Shown piece by piece: positions 8,063-20,398 of a stretch of DNA of 64,000 nucleotides. The position numbers were made by a program, and so were the translations under genes. The stretch comes from Blastomussa wellsi (lineage: Eukaryota > Cnidaria > Anthozoa > Scleractinia > Plerogyridae). A model generated the notes under the pieces. It saw only the letters and a program-made list of their open reading frames with translations. It did no database searches and was not told where the DNA came from. The stretch spans positions 13,436,651-13,500,650 of the forward strand of contig OX393566.1 in NCBI GenBank assembly GCA_947652115.1, read 5' to 3'. The number at the start of each line of letters is the position of its first letter. The stretch's first letter is position 1.

Positions 8063-11000
8063 GTAAGTATTACTTAATCGCTTCGCTGTACAGTTTGTAG
8101 ATATTGGCGACTGGGCGAGCTCGGGAATCATGTGATCTGTACGACCCAAAATATCGTAACTGTAAGCTGTGATTTTTCGCAGATCTCTAGGAGACAGTTT
8201 CAGGTTGGGAACTGAAATCAACTGGTCTCCTTCGTATGTCGGATCCGAATTTTCAGTTGGCCCCATCTAATTCCTATCATGGTATATGTCTATCTACGCA
8301 CGGCCGTGCGTATATAACATGATTTGTGCAATTGCAGTTAAAGGAGCTACTTTACGGAAACTCATTGTCGTTTGTAATCGGTCTATATCATTGTCATTCA
8401 AAACAATCCTTGTATAATTTAAGCATTTTATTATCTCGTTGGTGTTTTTCGGCATTAGAAAACTCGTACGTTTAGATTTCCTTCAATTTGAAGGTAAATG
8501 GGAAAATGACTTCAAATGCCGTGACATTGCTCCTTTAAGCAGCTGAAGATGTCGCGCAACAACATTCAGTGTTGCAAGTTGCATGCGTATGATTGGTCCC
8601 ACGTTCATGTATATGATTGGTCAGTCATATGTGAACAAAGATTGCGCTCATATTTATTATCTAGCAAATATTTTTGCTTGCACGTGATTGGTCTTAACGC
8701 ATCACATGACTGAATACGCCCCAGGTAAAACTGGGAAATATCCAAGACTATTCTCCAAGTGATATTCCCATATTTTCAAAACTCCAAGGTTTCATTTTAA
8801 CATTAAGATGGGAGTTCTTCGTTCCTCCCCGAGAAGAGATGGCTGGATGCATGAGCTGCCATCCATGTCTGTGACGTATTTAAAAAATAATTTATGCGTT
8901 CTCAGATGTCACCAAAAGGAAATAGGACTCCAATTCATATTCATGTACCAAATCAAGAAAAATTTTGCCTAAACCAAATCCTGAGGATGTTAATCATGTT
9001 CAGATGTTACTGTGGCAGAAAATATCATTTTGGATGATAGTGTGAGGGAAATACCATATTTCAATGTGTCAAGTACAGGTAATATAAGTTAAATTGTTTA
9101 CAACTGACAGCCCACAGTCACAGACTAGTTATAATTCCAGGAAAAAAGTTTGACAATTGCCAAAGGATCTGCACAGGTTAAGTTTTAAAACCAACCACAA
9201 ATACTAAACAGACATCTCATCTTGTTTTATTTTTTTAATTTGTGCATATACATGAAATGTTTCAACGTACATCTAAGGTTAATGTCAAAATATTTCACAT
9301 TGATGGTATAAAGACATGCATATACTGTACCTTTGTTTAAGTGTTGTGTAGAAGGACTACTTATCCATAAATTATATATGAAATAAGCCTTGCATCTCGC
9401 TCTGCTTACCAGTGAGAAATGCAGTGAGCTCGTCAACTACAATCAGACATAAAAACCTCTCTTTGTAGATATCACTGCTTAGCATGGACCGCCATCGTTT
9501 TGTTGACTTATACTTGTATAAACACCTCAGGTCAACCAAACACAATTTGGTTCTCTCCATGTTTCATGAGTTGTCAAACTTGTTATTCCATAAGTTAAAC
9601 AAGAGGAGAAATCACAACAACAATTGACTTGGCATTTGGCAAAGACTTCACTGTGTGAAAAACAATCAACAGGGAATAAAAAATCAGCAACTTTCTTGAC
9701 TCTGTTGGTCCTGGCTGCTAACCAGCTTCTCTAGAGCTTCTCATTGTAATTTGTAAAGTTTTCAAATTTTCATTCTTAAATTTCTTTAAAATTTGATAGC
9801 ATGCCACATTCATCAATTCCACATTGTCCGCTATTTCGAAAACCTGTCTGACAAGATAATTTGTGTTGCCTGACAAAAATTTTCAGGCCGAATTCTGATT
9901 GACTAAGGCCAGCAAAAGAAACCTTGTACATCCAGCCATGCCTTCGGGGAGGAGCGCTGGCTCTGGTTCACGAACAGCGGCTGGTAACTGAGCCTAGTGC
10001 TGATGGAAATCCAACAAAACCAACCGGTGGTGTCATTTCCAACTGGGGTTTAGCCGCCACTTCTTCACAGGTCGCTAGCATCAAACTCCAGCAATGTGGA
10101 GCATTCTGTAATGCACAATGGGAAGCTGTTTTCGGCCTTTCAATTCCACAATTGAGTTTTCAATACAAAGTACTGCTCCAGTTGAACATGGGTTCAGAGA
10201 GCCAGAATGGCAAAGTGCCGATTTTTCTGTGATTGTTTCGTTCACAGCAGTTTATGAAGTGCTTAGTGAATTTTTGCTTTGATCTTTTTCTTGAAAGGTG
10301 GTTACATTCCCTGTAAACTTATCTCCACCTTTTATCTTGGAATAAAATGCTTTTCTTTACCTTTCAAATGTTGTGGTTTTTCCCCAAACATACTTTTTCA
10401 ACTGAAGCAAAATCTGTTCAATTAGAATTGGGATTTTGGAAGCCAATTGACAAACTTTGATGTGACGGGCATATGACAGACTGGCAGATTTTGCCTTCCT
10501 GTATGTTGCAAAAAATATTTGAAGGATAATAAACACGATAGCCTCCATTATTTTGGTGCGAGCTTCGCTTTCAGAAAACTGTTCACCTCTTGGAACAGAT
10601 AATGTGCGTAGACAAATATCTTTTCATTTTTTGTGCCAAATGGAGGCTATTGTTTATTTATTTTCAATTATCCGGACTGGTTCGCCGAGCCCCTACAAGA
10701 CTGGATAATTGAGGTTTAACTGCATACAAACATCTTTATGCAATCTTGATGTGTCTGTCAGATTAGGCATTCAAAAGACTGTCTTTCTATTGAACATCTT
10801 ATTGGTTGGGCTCAAAATAATTATAATAAAAAATTATTATCTTATTGCTTGGGAATTCATATTCCTTGTATTTGATTGGCTGTCGATGTGTGAACTGTTG
10901 AATTTTTTTAATAATGCTTGGCTTGGCCACACTCAAGACTTACATAATATTATTATAGGGCACAACATTTTTGCCACAGACACGTACCGGTAAGCAACAA

Positions 11001-11073
11001 AACAGATAATATGTATAGCTTAACAGGGAATGTAGACCATTGATCCTGTATGTCTGGCACTCTTCTTTTCCAG
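8063..11073 (+). other. Intron 1 of the stress-protein gene
   Basis: A 3.0-kb intron with GT donor at 8063 and a pyrimidine-rich acceptor (TCTTCTTTTCCAG) ending at 11073. It is AT-rich. I saw no coding element; the minus-strand ORFs near 9227-9560 and the frame at 9924-10232 have no recognisable domain. Confidence 0.7.
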
Positions 11074-11154
11074 GGTATTTACAGAACATGCATCATTCCC
11101 AAGACAAGGTGGTTATTATACATGTGAGTGAAATGACTCATTCTGGTTCAGTTG
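11074..11154 (+). CDS. Universal stress protein, exon 2
   Basis: The exon completes the split Trp codon, then encodes YLQNMHHSQDKVVIIHVSEM and THSGSV, and leaves one base (phase 1) at a perfect GTAAGT donor. It supplies alpha-helix 1 and the second beta strand; DKVVIIHV matches the family pattern D.V.L.HV. Acceptor and donor phases agree with both neighbours, which is strong support for the model. Confidence 0.88.
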
Positions 11155-12464
11155 GTAAGTCAGATCCAGTCATTGTTCATAATATTAATATGCCAGTTGG
11201 ATATAGCCTGCACGCAGGCTCACAAAATAATTAGTGCGTAAGCGGCATAGCCACAATGTAGAGCCGGCGAGAGGAATGGAGCAGGGAAAAATGAGCCTGA
11301 ATGCAGGGTACTGGTTTCTGAATACTCTGCGTTCACCGACAAATGCAGCTACCCAATTATTGGTTAAAAATGACAGGTTGAATGATAGTGATAAAAACCA
11401 GGGAAACCAGGATATTTATTTCACAACATTTGACCAAGATAACGTCTGTGGACTAGGTTGAAGATGCATTTTCCAAGGTTTCAGTCAATTCTGTATAATA
11501 GTAGATCATGGCAGTAAAAAACTGCATCAGAATGAGGCTGTTAATTGTTTACTAGAAGGCAGGGACATTTTGGCCGTGATGGCGACTGGTTTTGACCAGA
11601 GTTTTATTTTCCAGCTGCTGATGTTCAACTTCCTTGAGAAATGCCCCCAATGTTTTGTCCATTATAATCTCTTTCTCCACATAACTGTAGATATTCAATA
11701 GACCAGAGTGGACATCGAAATATTTCCTGCACGTGCAGTGGTCGAGCTACAAAGCGTGACTGAGTTTATAGAAAGGTTTTCACTTGCTCCATGAATGCTT
11801 CCATTCTAAAGTGGGCTAATAATCATCATTTCCTCGAGCCCTAGTTTTGTGGAAAACAAGTAAGTCGTCAATGTTCAGAATATTCAAGTGTTCCTGGAGC
11901 AAATCTTCTACTGTGGACTGATTTACGCTGATGTACATGTATGGTCGCTCAAAAACTAGAGACTGCCAAGAAGAGTGTTCTGCGCACTTTCCTGTTGGAA
12001 GGACTTCAGTCGGGTTTCAAAACAGAAGTCGGCAGTTGATGGTTACTTCGGGTGACATTATGCTGTCCCACTTCTGCATCATCTTGGCTGCTTTCACTTT
12101 TGATCTCATCAAATACATGTAACTTGCACAAATTCATAATTTTGTAGGCAGATGGATTGCAAACGTGCTTTGACAAATTCAGGGATTTCTTGAAACTCGC
12201 GCCAATGTTCTCATCGAGGCCAAAATTTCACCGCAGCTGCCATTGTGATTAGAGACTCAATATAAATATAATTTTCTGTTTAAAGTGCTACTATGATGAA
12301 ATTTGGATGTCTCCAAACTAAGCCATTTTAAAGCATTAAACAGGAGTCTGCATGAGAATAAAGTTTCCGCTTAATTTTTGGAAATATCTTTTTTCGTTAC
12401 AGAGATATTCAATGTGAAAGTAATTAATCAACATGACACGAGCATGGGACAAAGAAAAATTCTG

Positions 12465-12538
12465 AGTCCCTGACAGGAATCGAACCCATGACCTCCCGAA
12501 CACCGGGTGGGCGCCCTGTCCACTGAGCTACGAGAACT
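12465..12538 (-). tRNA. tRNA-like SINE head (pseudo-tRNA)
   Basis: Read on the minus strand it has an acceptor-like 5' AGTTCTC, a D-arm TAGCTCAGTGGACAG, an anticodon region and a B box GGTTCGATTCC. The continuous SINE tail and inverted twin show it is a retroposon head, not a functional tRNA gene. Confidence 0.6.
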
Positions 12539-12635
12539 GCTGGAGAGCTACTGTAGGTCATTTTTTTTACTGAGTATGCAGTATGCAGGACGTGTGTCAC
12601 ATGAGAACTCAGTAAAAATGGCCTAGCTCTCCAGG

Positions 12636-12709
12636 AGTTCTCATAGCTCAGTGGATAGAGCACCCGCCCGGTGTTCGGGAGGTCATGGGTTCAATTCCTG
12701 TCGGGGACT
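12636..12709 (+). tRNA. tRNA-like SINE head (pseudo-tRNA)
   Basis: A 74-base tRNA fold: the acceptor AGTTCTC pairs with GGGGACT (two G-U pairs). The D-arm is GCTCAGTGGATAGAGC and the B box is GGTTCAATTCC. The anticodon stem is imperfect and position 33 is C rather than U, which argues against function. It continues into the SINE tail without a Pol III terminator directly after the fold. Confidence 0.6.
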
Positions 12710-13739
12710 CAGAATTTTTCTTTGTCCCATGCTCGTGTCATGTTGATTAATTACTTTCACATTGAATATTTCTTTCACTTTCACATTGAATATTTCCAAA
12801 AAGTAAGCACGACCACTTTTTCCTATTCGATACACATTTAAAAACCGTTCACACAATTAGCAGTTTGATGCTAGGTTTCCCTGTCATTGATCCATTTAAA
12901 ATCTCCATTTCCAACTTCCTGACATATTTGTTTACAGTTTGCTTTGCTCCTATTGGTTAATCATTAGCCTCCTACGCAGGCGTTATTAGGGGATTGCGTT
13001 ACCACTCGTCCCCACTAACGCCTGCTTAACCGCGACCAACATTCCTTTCCCATTGTCTCTCGCCAGACAAACTAACCAATCAGCAGTGTCTGTAGGCATT
13101 CAAAACGATCGTTATAAAATTTCCCGCGAATCCGTTCTTCGCCTGCGCTGTTGGATACAATACTCTGGCTTATTTCGATGGTTAAAACACCAAAATATTA
13201 TTTATTGTGAATACAAGAGGTAAGCGTGCGAGTCTGATTCTGTCATAAGTTGGAAGGGTTAATATTTTGGGAAAGATGATCTCTCTCCCATGAACACAAC
13301 AGAAATATTTATTTCAACGCTAGAAAATGCTACAACAGACTTCACCAACTCGAAAACGCAAAGCGGAATTAATTTAGAAATCATCAAAGAGGTCCACATC
13401 CGCGGTATTTACGAGCGAACAAATCGAAGGGATTCACCGCGCTGAATCATTCCTTTGACAAACTTGCCACAGAACGATTTAAAGCGTCCAGTGCTGCTGG
13501 GTTAAAAGGCTGGCTTAAAAATATGTTCAACTTCTCCTTTTGATAGTTCATTGGCCCTTTGATTTGAGGCTTTAATTTGCTTAAAATTGGGTTTGAACAA
13601 CCGACGATTATGAACGGCGCACACACTTGAAATAATATTTTTCCAAACACCAAAATCGCTACGCAGTCGTTTAGTGTCTGAAACGTGGAAACTTTGACCC
13701 ATAGGCTAGCTTTTCATTTGGTTGAACTTCAGTAATTCA

Positions 13740-14965
13740 TTGCTGGATTGTACGTCTTTTTGTGGAGCTGTGAGGAAAACTGGATGGCTGGATGGGCGAG
13801 CGATGTATTTCACACCAATCACAATTAGGATACTATCGATCGATAACCAATGAAATTGCCACTTGTATGCATCGTTTAATTTTGTATCAATTTGTTTCGG
13901 ATTCTTATGGCCTTATTGGGTGATGTTGGCATGATGTCTCTATTTCCAGCACTCTGTGTTTATGTAACTCTGGCGTAGAATGTTGTGTTTGGGTTTTAAG
14001 CGGAAAACTGTAAGGAAATTTTCATGGTGGTGAAGAAGGTACAAGGATGTGAAGTTATACATGCTGCGAGCAGTCTGTTTTGGCGGCTTTGGGTTGAGGG
14101 ATTGTTTTTTGATCACGGTTAGTTGTGAATAAGAGCCATGTTGAATTTTAAAATGTTTCTGACTGAAGTAACGATAGCTTTAATTGTGGTTAAAATTGAA
14201 GTTGCGTATGTGCACAGCTTCCAATTTCTCGGAGATGAGTTGTTTGAAATCAGCAGAGCTGAGGGATCAGACATGATCAGAGACTTTGCTTCAGGACATA
14301 GTAGATGTCATACAACATTAAAGAATTTGAAGTAAAGGAGGCCACATACTCAAGAATGCAGGGTACAGTAATTCCGGAGAAACAGCTTTCATCGCAGATG
14401 TACCAGCTCGTGTAAATATTTCACGAACCGTTGGTAATTAGATATTCAAAGTCTTTTACCAAGATTTTCGGCACCAATTTCGTAACAACCAGAGAACAAT
14501 GTACTAACTGTATTACATGTACGTTTTAAAAACCCTTTGGAAAGATATATTTTTTCCATTTCATCCGTTTATTGTCTTTCGATAAAATACTTTGGTGCGT
14601 GTAATAAATCACAAAATATGACGCTTTGTGTTGATAATCAGCGATGCGGAAAAACAAAGTATCATGTTACAACATTCAAAGAAAAACAAAAGTATCATAT
14701 TACAAATAAACAAAAGTATCGTGTTACCTCTGTCAAGAAAAGGCTAGGAATCACGTTTGGTGTTGCATTCTGCACTCTCCTTCGAGTCTCTAAGTTTTTT
14801 ATTTTCAGGTAGAAATAGCTTTGTTAGTTAGAATTGGTATTTAGTCACAACGAGCAGTAGGTGGAGGATTTACTTTTTAAGTATGTCTTCACAAGATTGT
14901 AATGCAGTGTAGCAATGACTAGTGTTAAAGAAGAGAGTTTGAAAGCATTGATATTTTCTAAAGAT
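13740..14965 (+). repeat. ~1.2-kb dispersed repeat, copy 1 (inverted copy at 35122-36655)
   Basis: The whole segment matches the reverse complement of 35122-36655 with modest divergence; shared words include ATCGATCGATAACCAATGAAA and AAATACTTTGGTGCGTGT. Copy 1 lacks two insertions present in copy 2. A 65-codon frame (14138-14335, starting MLNFKMFLTEVTIALIVV) is kept in both copies with about nine differences. It has a signal-peptide-like start and no domain I recognise. It could be an unidentified transposon remnant or a duplicated gene segment. Confidence 0.8.
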
Positions 14966-17267
14966 TTGTGTTTTGTGGGAGGGGGTGGGCTGAAATCTGC
15001 TGTGCCAATGGCAGTGTTTCAAACTTTCATGATGGTAAGTAAGGAAGCAATAAAGTCATATGCACTTTATTTAGCCAGGGTGGTCGATTCATTCACAGTG
15101 ACATTACAGGTGTCTAGAGTGGCCCTGGTAATGCAATAATTAACAATTATTGTGTGGGATTTCTCCCACACAAAGTCAGCGCCAGCGATATTTATTTTTT
15201 TATTTATTTATTTATCTGTATACGAGAGTGAAGTGCTAGTCACGTGTTTTCTAGTTTGGATGTGTCGAAGTGAGAAGACTGGGTTCCAGTTTATTGTGTT
15301 TATGAGTCCTGGGCGGCCATTTCTTCTTTCAGCTGTTGGTTTTTTCACCGATTTCGAATATTTTCGCGTTTTACTTTTAGTACAGAAGGTAAGTAGAAGT
15401 CGCTTTCCTTTTTAACATTTTCTTTGAGTATCTCTAGGTCTTAATTTCCTATGTAAGGTGATATTTTGGCTTCAAAATATCCTAATTGAAAGCAGATTAC
15501 GTTCGCGTTCGTTTTTTTTTTCTAAAATGTATGGTTACTCCATCCAATGTAATCGCTGATGTTACCTTTACCTAGATATGATATTTAGGTATTATTGCGG
15601 TATTTTAGTAGTTCAGCAGTATCCAAAGAATACCATAAAGTTTTGTTACTTTCCTTGTGGCAATTTTTTTGTGTTAAAAGATTTATAAATACCATGTTTC
15701 TTTTTAGTTTAAAATGTACACTAGCTGTTTTAACAGCCCAGATATCTAGACTATTGTTAACCAGATGTGAAGTACATGTCAAAATTTGAAATAAATGTGA
15801 GTTTTAGTTCTTACAAAATGATTTGTGCTTGTAATGTCAATCATTACTATTAACAACCCTTCAAATTAGTATTTCCTGACTTCTTTGACAACTTAAATTT
15901 CTGGAAGTTTACAAGGCGAATCATATAACTGTAATACCTTACTCGGCAAAAGGAACTGAATGACAACAAAACAAAACAATTCGTCTCATCTAATTATCAA
16001 CGAAATCCCACACAAGTACGCATTGCGGACCTATTTTTCCATGAGCTAGAGTATTTAACAATTATTCCTCAAGCCCGATTAGGCTCTGAGTCAATAGCCC
16101 ATGAGGCCGAAGCATAGAAAGTATAGATTTATCTAATAATGAGCTCAAATACTCGTCCAAAACTTCAGCAAAACGCATTGTTTTGGTTTTCAAATCCGGC
16201 GCTTTCGCTACTAGTGGGCTATAACATATAGCCTGGTAGTAGCTCAACCAATCAGAATGCAGCATTGATAATAGACCACTAGTTGGATTTTACTAAAATA
16301 TAATAGTAATATGGAATAATACAAGTAGCATGATTTTGCAGTTGCTGCAAACTTTTTTTGTGGATGCAGCCTTTCCTAGGATTGGCTTACGGCTGTTACT
16401 GATCACACGTAAGTTTTGCTGGACGTCAATCATCCATGTTCATGACTTGGATGATTGCATGCACCAGTTTTAATATGCTTTTTTATCGTCAAACACAACA
16501 ACAAGACAACAATATTCTAAATTTTTGTAAACGATTTCCTTGATGTGCCGAGTATTTCAAAATGGCATCAACACATTTAAGCAATAGGCTGTAACTCATA
16601 TTCTAAACTGAGAGCAAGTAAATATGAAACAATACATTTTTAATTTCTTTCAAGAGCTTAATTATTTTGATGACAAACAAAAAGCCGGCTGCTAAGCAAC
16701 TCAGCTCTCGCCAAGCAAGTGCTTGTGGAAACCAAATCTTTTCAAAGTGGTTCGTTTGAAGAATGCCTGTCTCTTTTATTGCAGCTAACCAGACTGCTTT
16801 GAATGTTAAGCAATACAAGTATCAACAATGGATTACATGTAAAACTGACACTTTCAGTTTCATGAAATTCTTGCATTACGCATAATCATTTTGCTTTTTA
16901 CGGCAGTCATGCAATTTCACTGACAATATTCAAGACTTCGCGAGTGCTGTTTCTCTTTCAAAAGCATGAAAGACAGCTGCTTGATGGAACTCCGTTCAAA
17001 AACGGAAAGCCGAGTGTGCCTTTTCACCTGCTAGTCTACTGAGCAGCCCGCTCCATAGACTTGACTACAAGTCGAGCTCTCAGAGCAAAAGCGAGAGTGA
17101 GGTGCGAGAGCTCGACTTGTTTCCTCTGCTTGAAAACAAATCAAATGATGTCATTTTGGCGCGAACTTTCTCCAGACTCTAGGGTGCTGAACTGTTTTGG
17201 TTTTCGGAGACAAACGCCGCTACGTACATGAGTAGAAATTGTCAAGTCAATGCTCTGTGCTCAATTG

Positions 17268-17346
17268 GAATCTCTTTACGGTGGCCAATTCACATTATCA
17301 ACCCAGTTGATAAAACCAAATTATATTGTTATACTTCCCACAAACA

Positions 17347-17379
<33 letters not shown>

Positions 17380-17390
17380 CTATTCATTTA
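17268..17390 (+). mobile_element. Penelope 3' tail fragment, long form
   Basis: It begins at GGAATCTCTTTACGGTGGCC and runs through CCCAGTTGATAAAACCAAAT to CACCACAGTTTCTTTAGAAA, the same tail as at 7680-7800. The hammerhead-like core is missing. No clear target duplication was seen. Confidence 0.8.
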
Positions 17391-18688
17391 CTGTTTTACG
17401 AAGATTGTTTTGCGGTTCAAATAATCTTGAGAGACAAAAGTTTTTAAAATTGTTTCGTGTCTAGCTTAATTTGTCTCAATACGATGCCAACCTTGTTAAA
17501 TTTTCTTAAGTTTACGATTCCCAGATCACAAATATTGTAATGTATTTTATAGATGAAGCGAGAGCAACACTGTATCTCTCGTGAATAGTACATGCAAGTC
17601 TAATTTGTAAACAGCAAAGTGACCATTCAGCGATGCAGTGGCTTTCGGCGCTAAAAACAAAACAGCCTTGAGATTTCTTCTGAGGTTTCCTCGCAAAATA
17701 CTGGCTATTATAGCAGAGCTTCGGAGCTTCCAAAGACCAGCAAGTATTTTCCATCAGTCGTTTCTTTCAATTGTTCGCTTCAACAATCTGCTCTGACTGA
17801 AGCTGCCGGCCATATTCCTTGAGCAAGTCCAGAGCGACCAGTGGCACAACAATTAAATGAACTCACATCACCTCTTGTCTTTCGCCTTGCTGTATAAAGT
17901 TGAAAACGTAAGAGAGCAACTTCAAAGGTCAAGCCTCTTCCCGATCCTGAAGACGCTGTGGGTGAGGAAGACGTGTCCATGTTTATACTTTCCGCTGGTG
18001 ATCGCTTTGTAGTTTAAGCTTTCCGAAAACCATGCCTGACTGCGTCCATAACTGAACACAAAAGAAACACATAACAGAAATATCGAGAAATCAAAACTCA
18101 GTGGCGAGCAGATTAATTATTTGCAAAAGCTGAAGACTGAGGCAAATAATTGCGAGACATCACGATATTTTGCGAAAACCGAGTTCAATAATTGTTTTAC
18201 CATTCGAGAACTTGATTTGTTTAAGTTTTGCACAATTACCTTCGAGGACTTTGAACCGTCTACATTCTTAATGAAGTAATAGAGACAAAAGCATGACTTC
18301 ACATTCGATAATACAAGCTACTATTAGTCTTTACCTAATTCTCCTTGCCAAAGGGATATTTTTGTTTTCTTCTTTGTATTTCTGCTCTTTTCTAGTCACC
18401 TGGAAAACAAGCTGACACTTTTCTTGGAATCGGACACAACTGCGCATGAGCAGATTATTATTCGTAGCAAAATCAATGTTGGATGCTAATGCGCATTAAC
18501 AGACCATTATTCGTAGACAGTTATTTGTAGGTCACGTGGAAGGGTCTGGGCCAATGAAAAGGAGGGGAAAAATGAATCGAAAGATAAAGTGTCTTGAGTT
18601 CAACTTTGAATTGTTTTAAATTTAGAACAATGGAATTTTACTACCATGCATGGGTTAACAGTTGCATGGTTTTGTTATATTTGAACAG

Positions 18689-18789
18689 AAACTATTACCA
18701 GAGAAGATTGGGAGCAGCATGTTAAAGATCACACAGAGAAAGTTAAAGAAGTTGAAGAGAAATACAAGAAAAAGATGACTGATGGAGGG
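18689..18789 (+). CDS. Universal stress protein, exon 3
   Basis: The exon completes a Glu codon, then encodes TITREDWEQHVKDHTEKVKE, VEEKYKKKM and TDGG, ending in phase 0 at GTATGT. It is the charged helix that precedes beta-strand 3 in UspA proteins, the variable segment of the family. The next exon begins VKFEVKLSGG, the expected strand. Confidence 0.87.
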
Positions 18790-19229
18790 GTATGTTTTAC
18801 ACACTGGAATGGTACTTTCCATTTCAACAAATTTACCAGTTGGATGTTAGTTCTCTTAGTCATCATGCTATTCTCCAGTTTTTATAACTAGACCAACCAA
18901 ATGTTTCTTCACTTATAGACAGAGCAAAATGTTAAGACTACTTGACAAGGCATTTAATAACACAAAAATAGTCACTCAGTGAAGAAATGTTCCTTTTGTC
19001 AACTTAACAAAAATATGTAAAAAACAAAAACTTTCCTTGATTAGTTTTTAAGTCATTAGCCTAAAAGTGTCAAATATTGGTTGTCTTTGATCTTTTCTGA
19101 TGTTGGCATGGGAACAGAGTTTGTCTCCATTTTGACCTGACTCTGCTTACTGATAAATACTCTACAAGATTGCACTGAATGTTTTTCACCTGCATCATCA
19201 GCCTAGCCGTAATGAATGCCAAAGACAGG

Positions 19230-20001
19230 AAGCTTTAAACTATTATGAGCCACCTTAAAACTGAGGAAGGAAGGGGACTGTTTTATGTCAAGTTCAAGAG
19301 AATTCCAATCCTTCAAAGCACTGTTTTTGAACATCTACTTTCCCCAGTTCTTAAAAAGCTTTCGGAAGATGGAGATCATGGCATCAACAAGTTCATGTAG
19401 TTTGGTGTTTTTCTTAAGGCCAAAATTAAAAACAATATCACCATTAAATAATTTTAAAAATGGTAAAACAACAGTGATAAAAGCTCCTTAAGTTCAATGG
19501 CTCATTAGCTGAACAGACAATGCCTGCAAAGTCAAATAAAGTCATGTTACATGTAGTCTAGCACTCATAAGTAGCAGGCTGACTTTGCTACTTATTGAAT
19601 CAATATGATCAGACCAGTTCAAACTCTTGTTGACTGTAACACCAACTGAAGGTACTTATAACTATCAACCATTTCAAGAACATACTCATTATTTAATTAA
19701 AAAAAATGTTGATGGAAATATCAGTTCCAAATATCATAAACTTGCATTTTAATGTGTTCAGTGTTAAACGATTGGAGTTGAACCATTCTGATAAGCACTG
19801 CAGATCACGATTTAAGTTGGCCTCTATCTTTAGGATCTTTCGCACAAGCGCAGCAAATAAACTGATTTCAATGTTTTCAAACTGTCTGCCAGGCACTTTG
19901 CCAAAAACAACATACGGATCACCAGCATTTATGCTGTTTGCAATTGATCTTCCCTTCTGGCATCTCATGCATTTATTTCTCAAATCGTACTGCAAAATCA
20001 C
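19230..20001 (-). pseudogene. Non-LTR reverse transcriptase remnant (CR1/L2-like)
   Basis: On the minus strand near 19700-19830 the frame shows LNRDLQCLSEWFNSNRLTLN, then LKCKFMIFGTD. This is the conserved stretch after the YADD box in CR1/L2-type LINEs. Lower down (19280-19370) KNSALKDWNSLELDIKQSPS matches the usual C-terminal motif. Many stops and shifts lie between. The YADD box itself is not preserved. Confidence 0.7.
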
Positions 20002-20296
20002 CAGCTAGTGAAAGTTGACACTGTGACTTCTATAACTTGAATTTGAAGCCGATTTTGTTTTCAAGTTTGAAAACATGTGGTCGTCACATTCACTGTTCAG
20101 TTCATGCAGTGCCGGGGGAGTTTCTTTTTCAGTTCATTCAAAGACCTTGCACCTATTTACTTTCCAAATCCAAATCATTTCTGAGTGAAACTGCCCAGAA
20201 ACAAGCAAGTTGAGATTTCATTGTTTTGCATTCAATATTTGATTGGGTCAAATTAAAAGTGTTGTAATGTATTGTTCTCATTCTGCCCTGTGATTG

Positions 20297-20398
20297 TTAC
20301 AGCGTGACGCGCCTAAGTGTGGCCACCCAACAAACTTTTTTGATAACTTGTCAAAAAAGTTTGTTGGGTGGCCACACTCAGGCACGTCACGCTGTAAC
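20297..20398. repeat. Palindromic MITE, ~46-bp arms
   Basis: The arms GTTACAGCGTGACGCGCCTA... and its complement ...GGCACGTCACGCTGTAAC match over about 46 bases with a ~9-base loop. The arms differ at only about two positions, so the copy looks young. No coding capacity. Confidence 0.85.

Larger units (their letters stand above)
12404..12775. repeat. Foldback made of two tRNA-derived SINEs, tail-out inverted pair
   Basis: The arms at about 12404-12571 and 12625-12770 are reverse complements, each with a tRNA-like head facing inward and the shared tail CTTTGTCCCATGCTCGTGTC facing out. A spacer of about 55 bases lies between them. Transcripts across it would fold into a long hairpin. Confidence 0.8.
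11155..18688 (+). other. Intron 2 of the stress-protein gene
   Basis: A 7.5-kb intron. It holds an inverted SINE pair (12404-12775), copy 1 of the ~1.2-kb dispersed repeat (13740-14965), a Penelope tail (17268-17390) and a short palindrome near 17069-17120 (CAAGTCGAGCTCTC and its complement). The remainder is AT-rich with no gene seen. Confidence 0.7.

Noticed and set aside
12636..12709. Functional tRNA gene
   Set aside because: The fold is good, but C at position 33, an imperfect anticodon stem, a continuous SINE tail and an inverted twin show a retroposon head.
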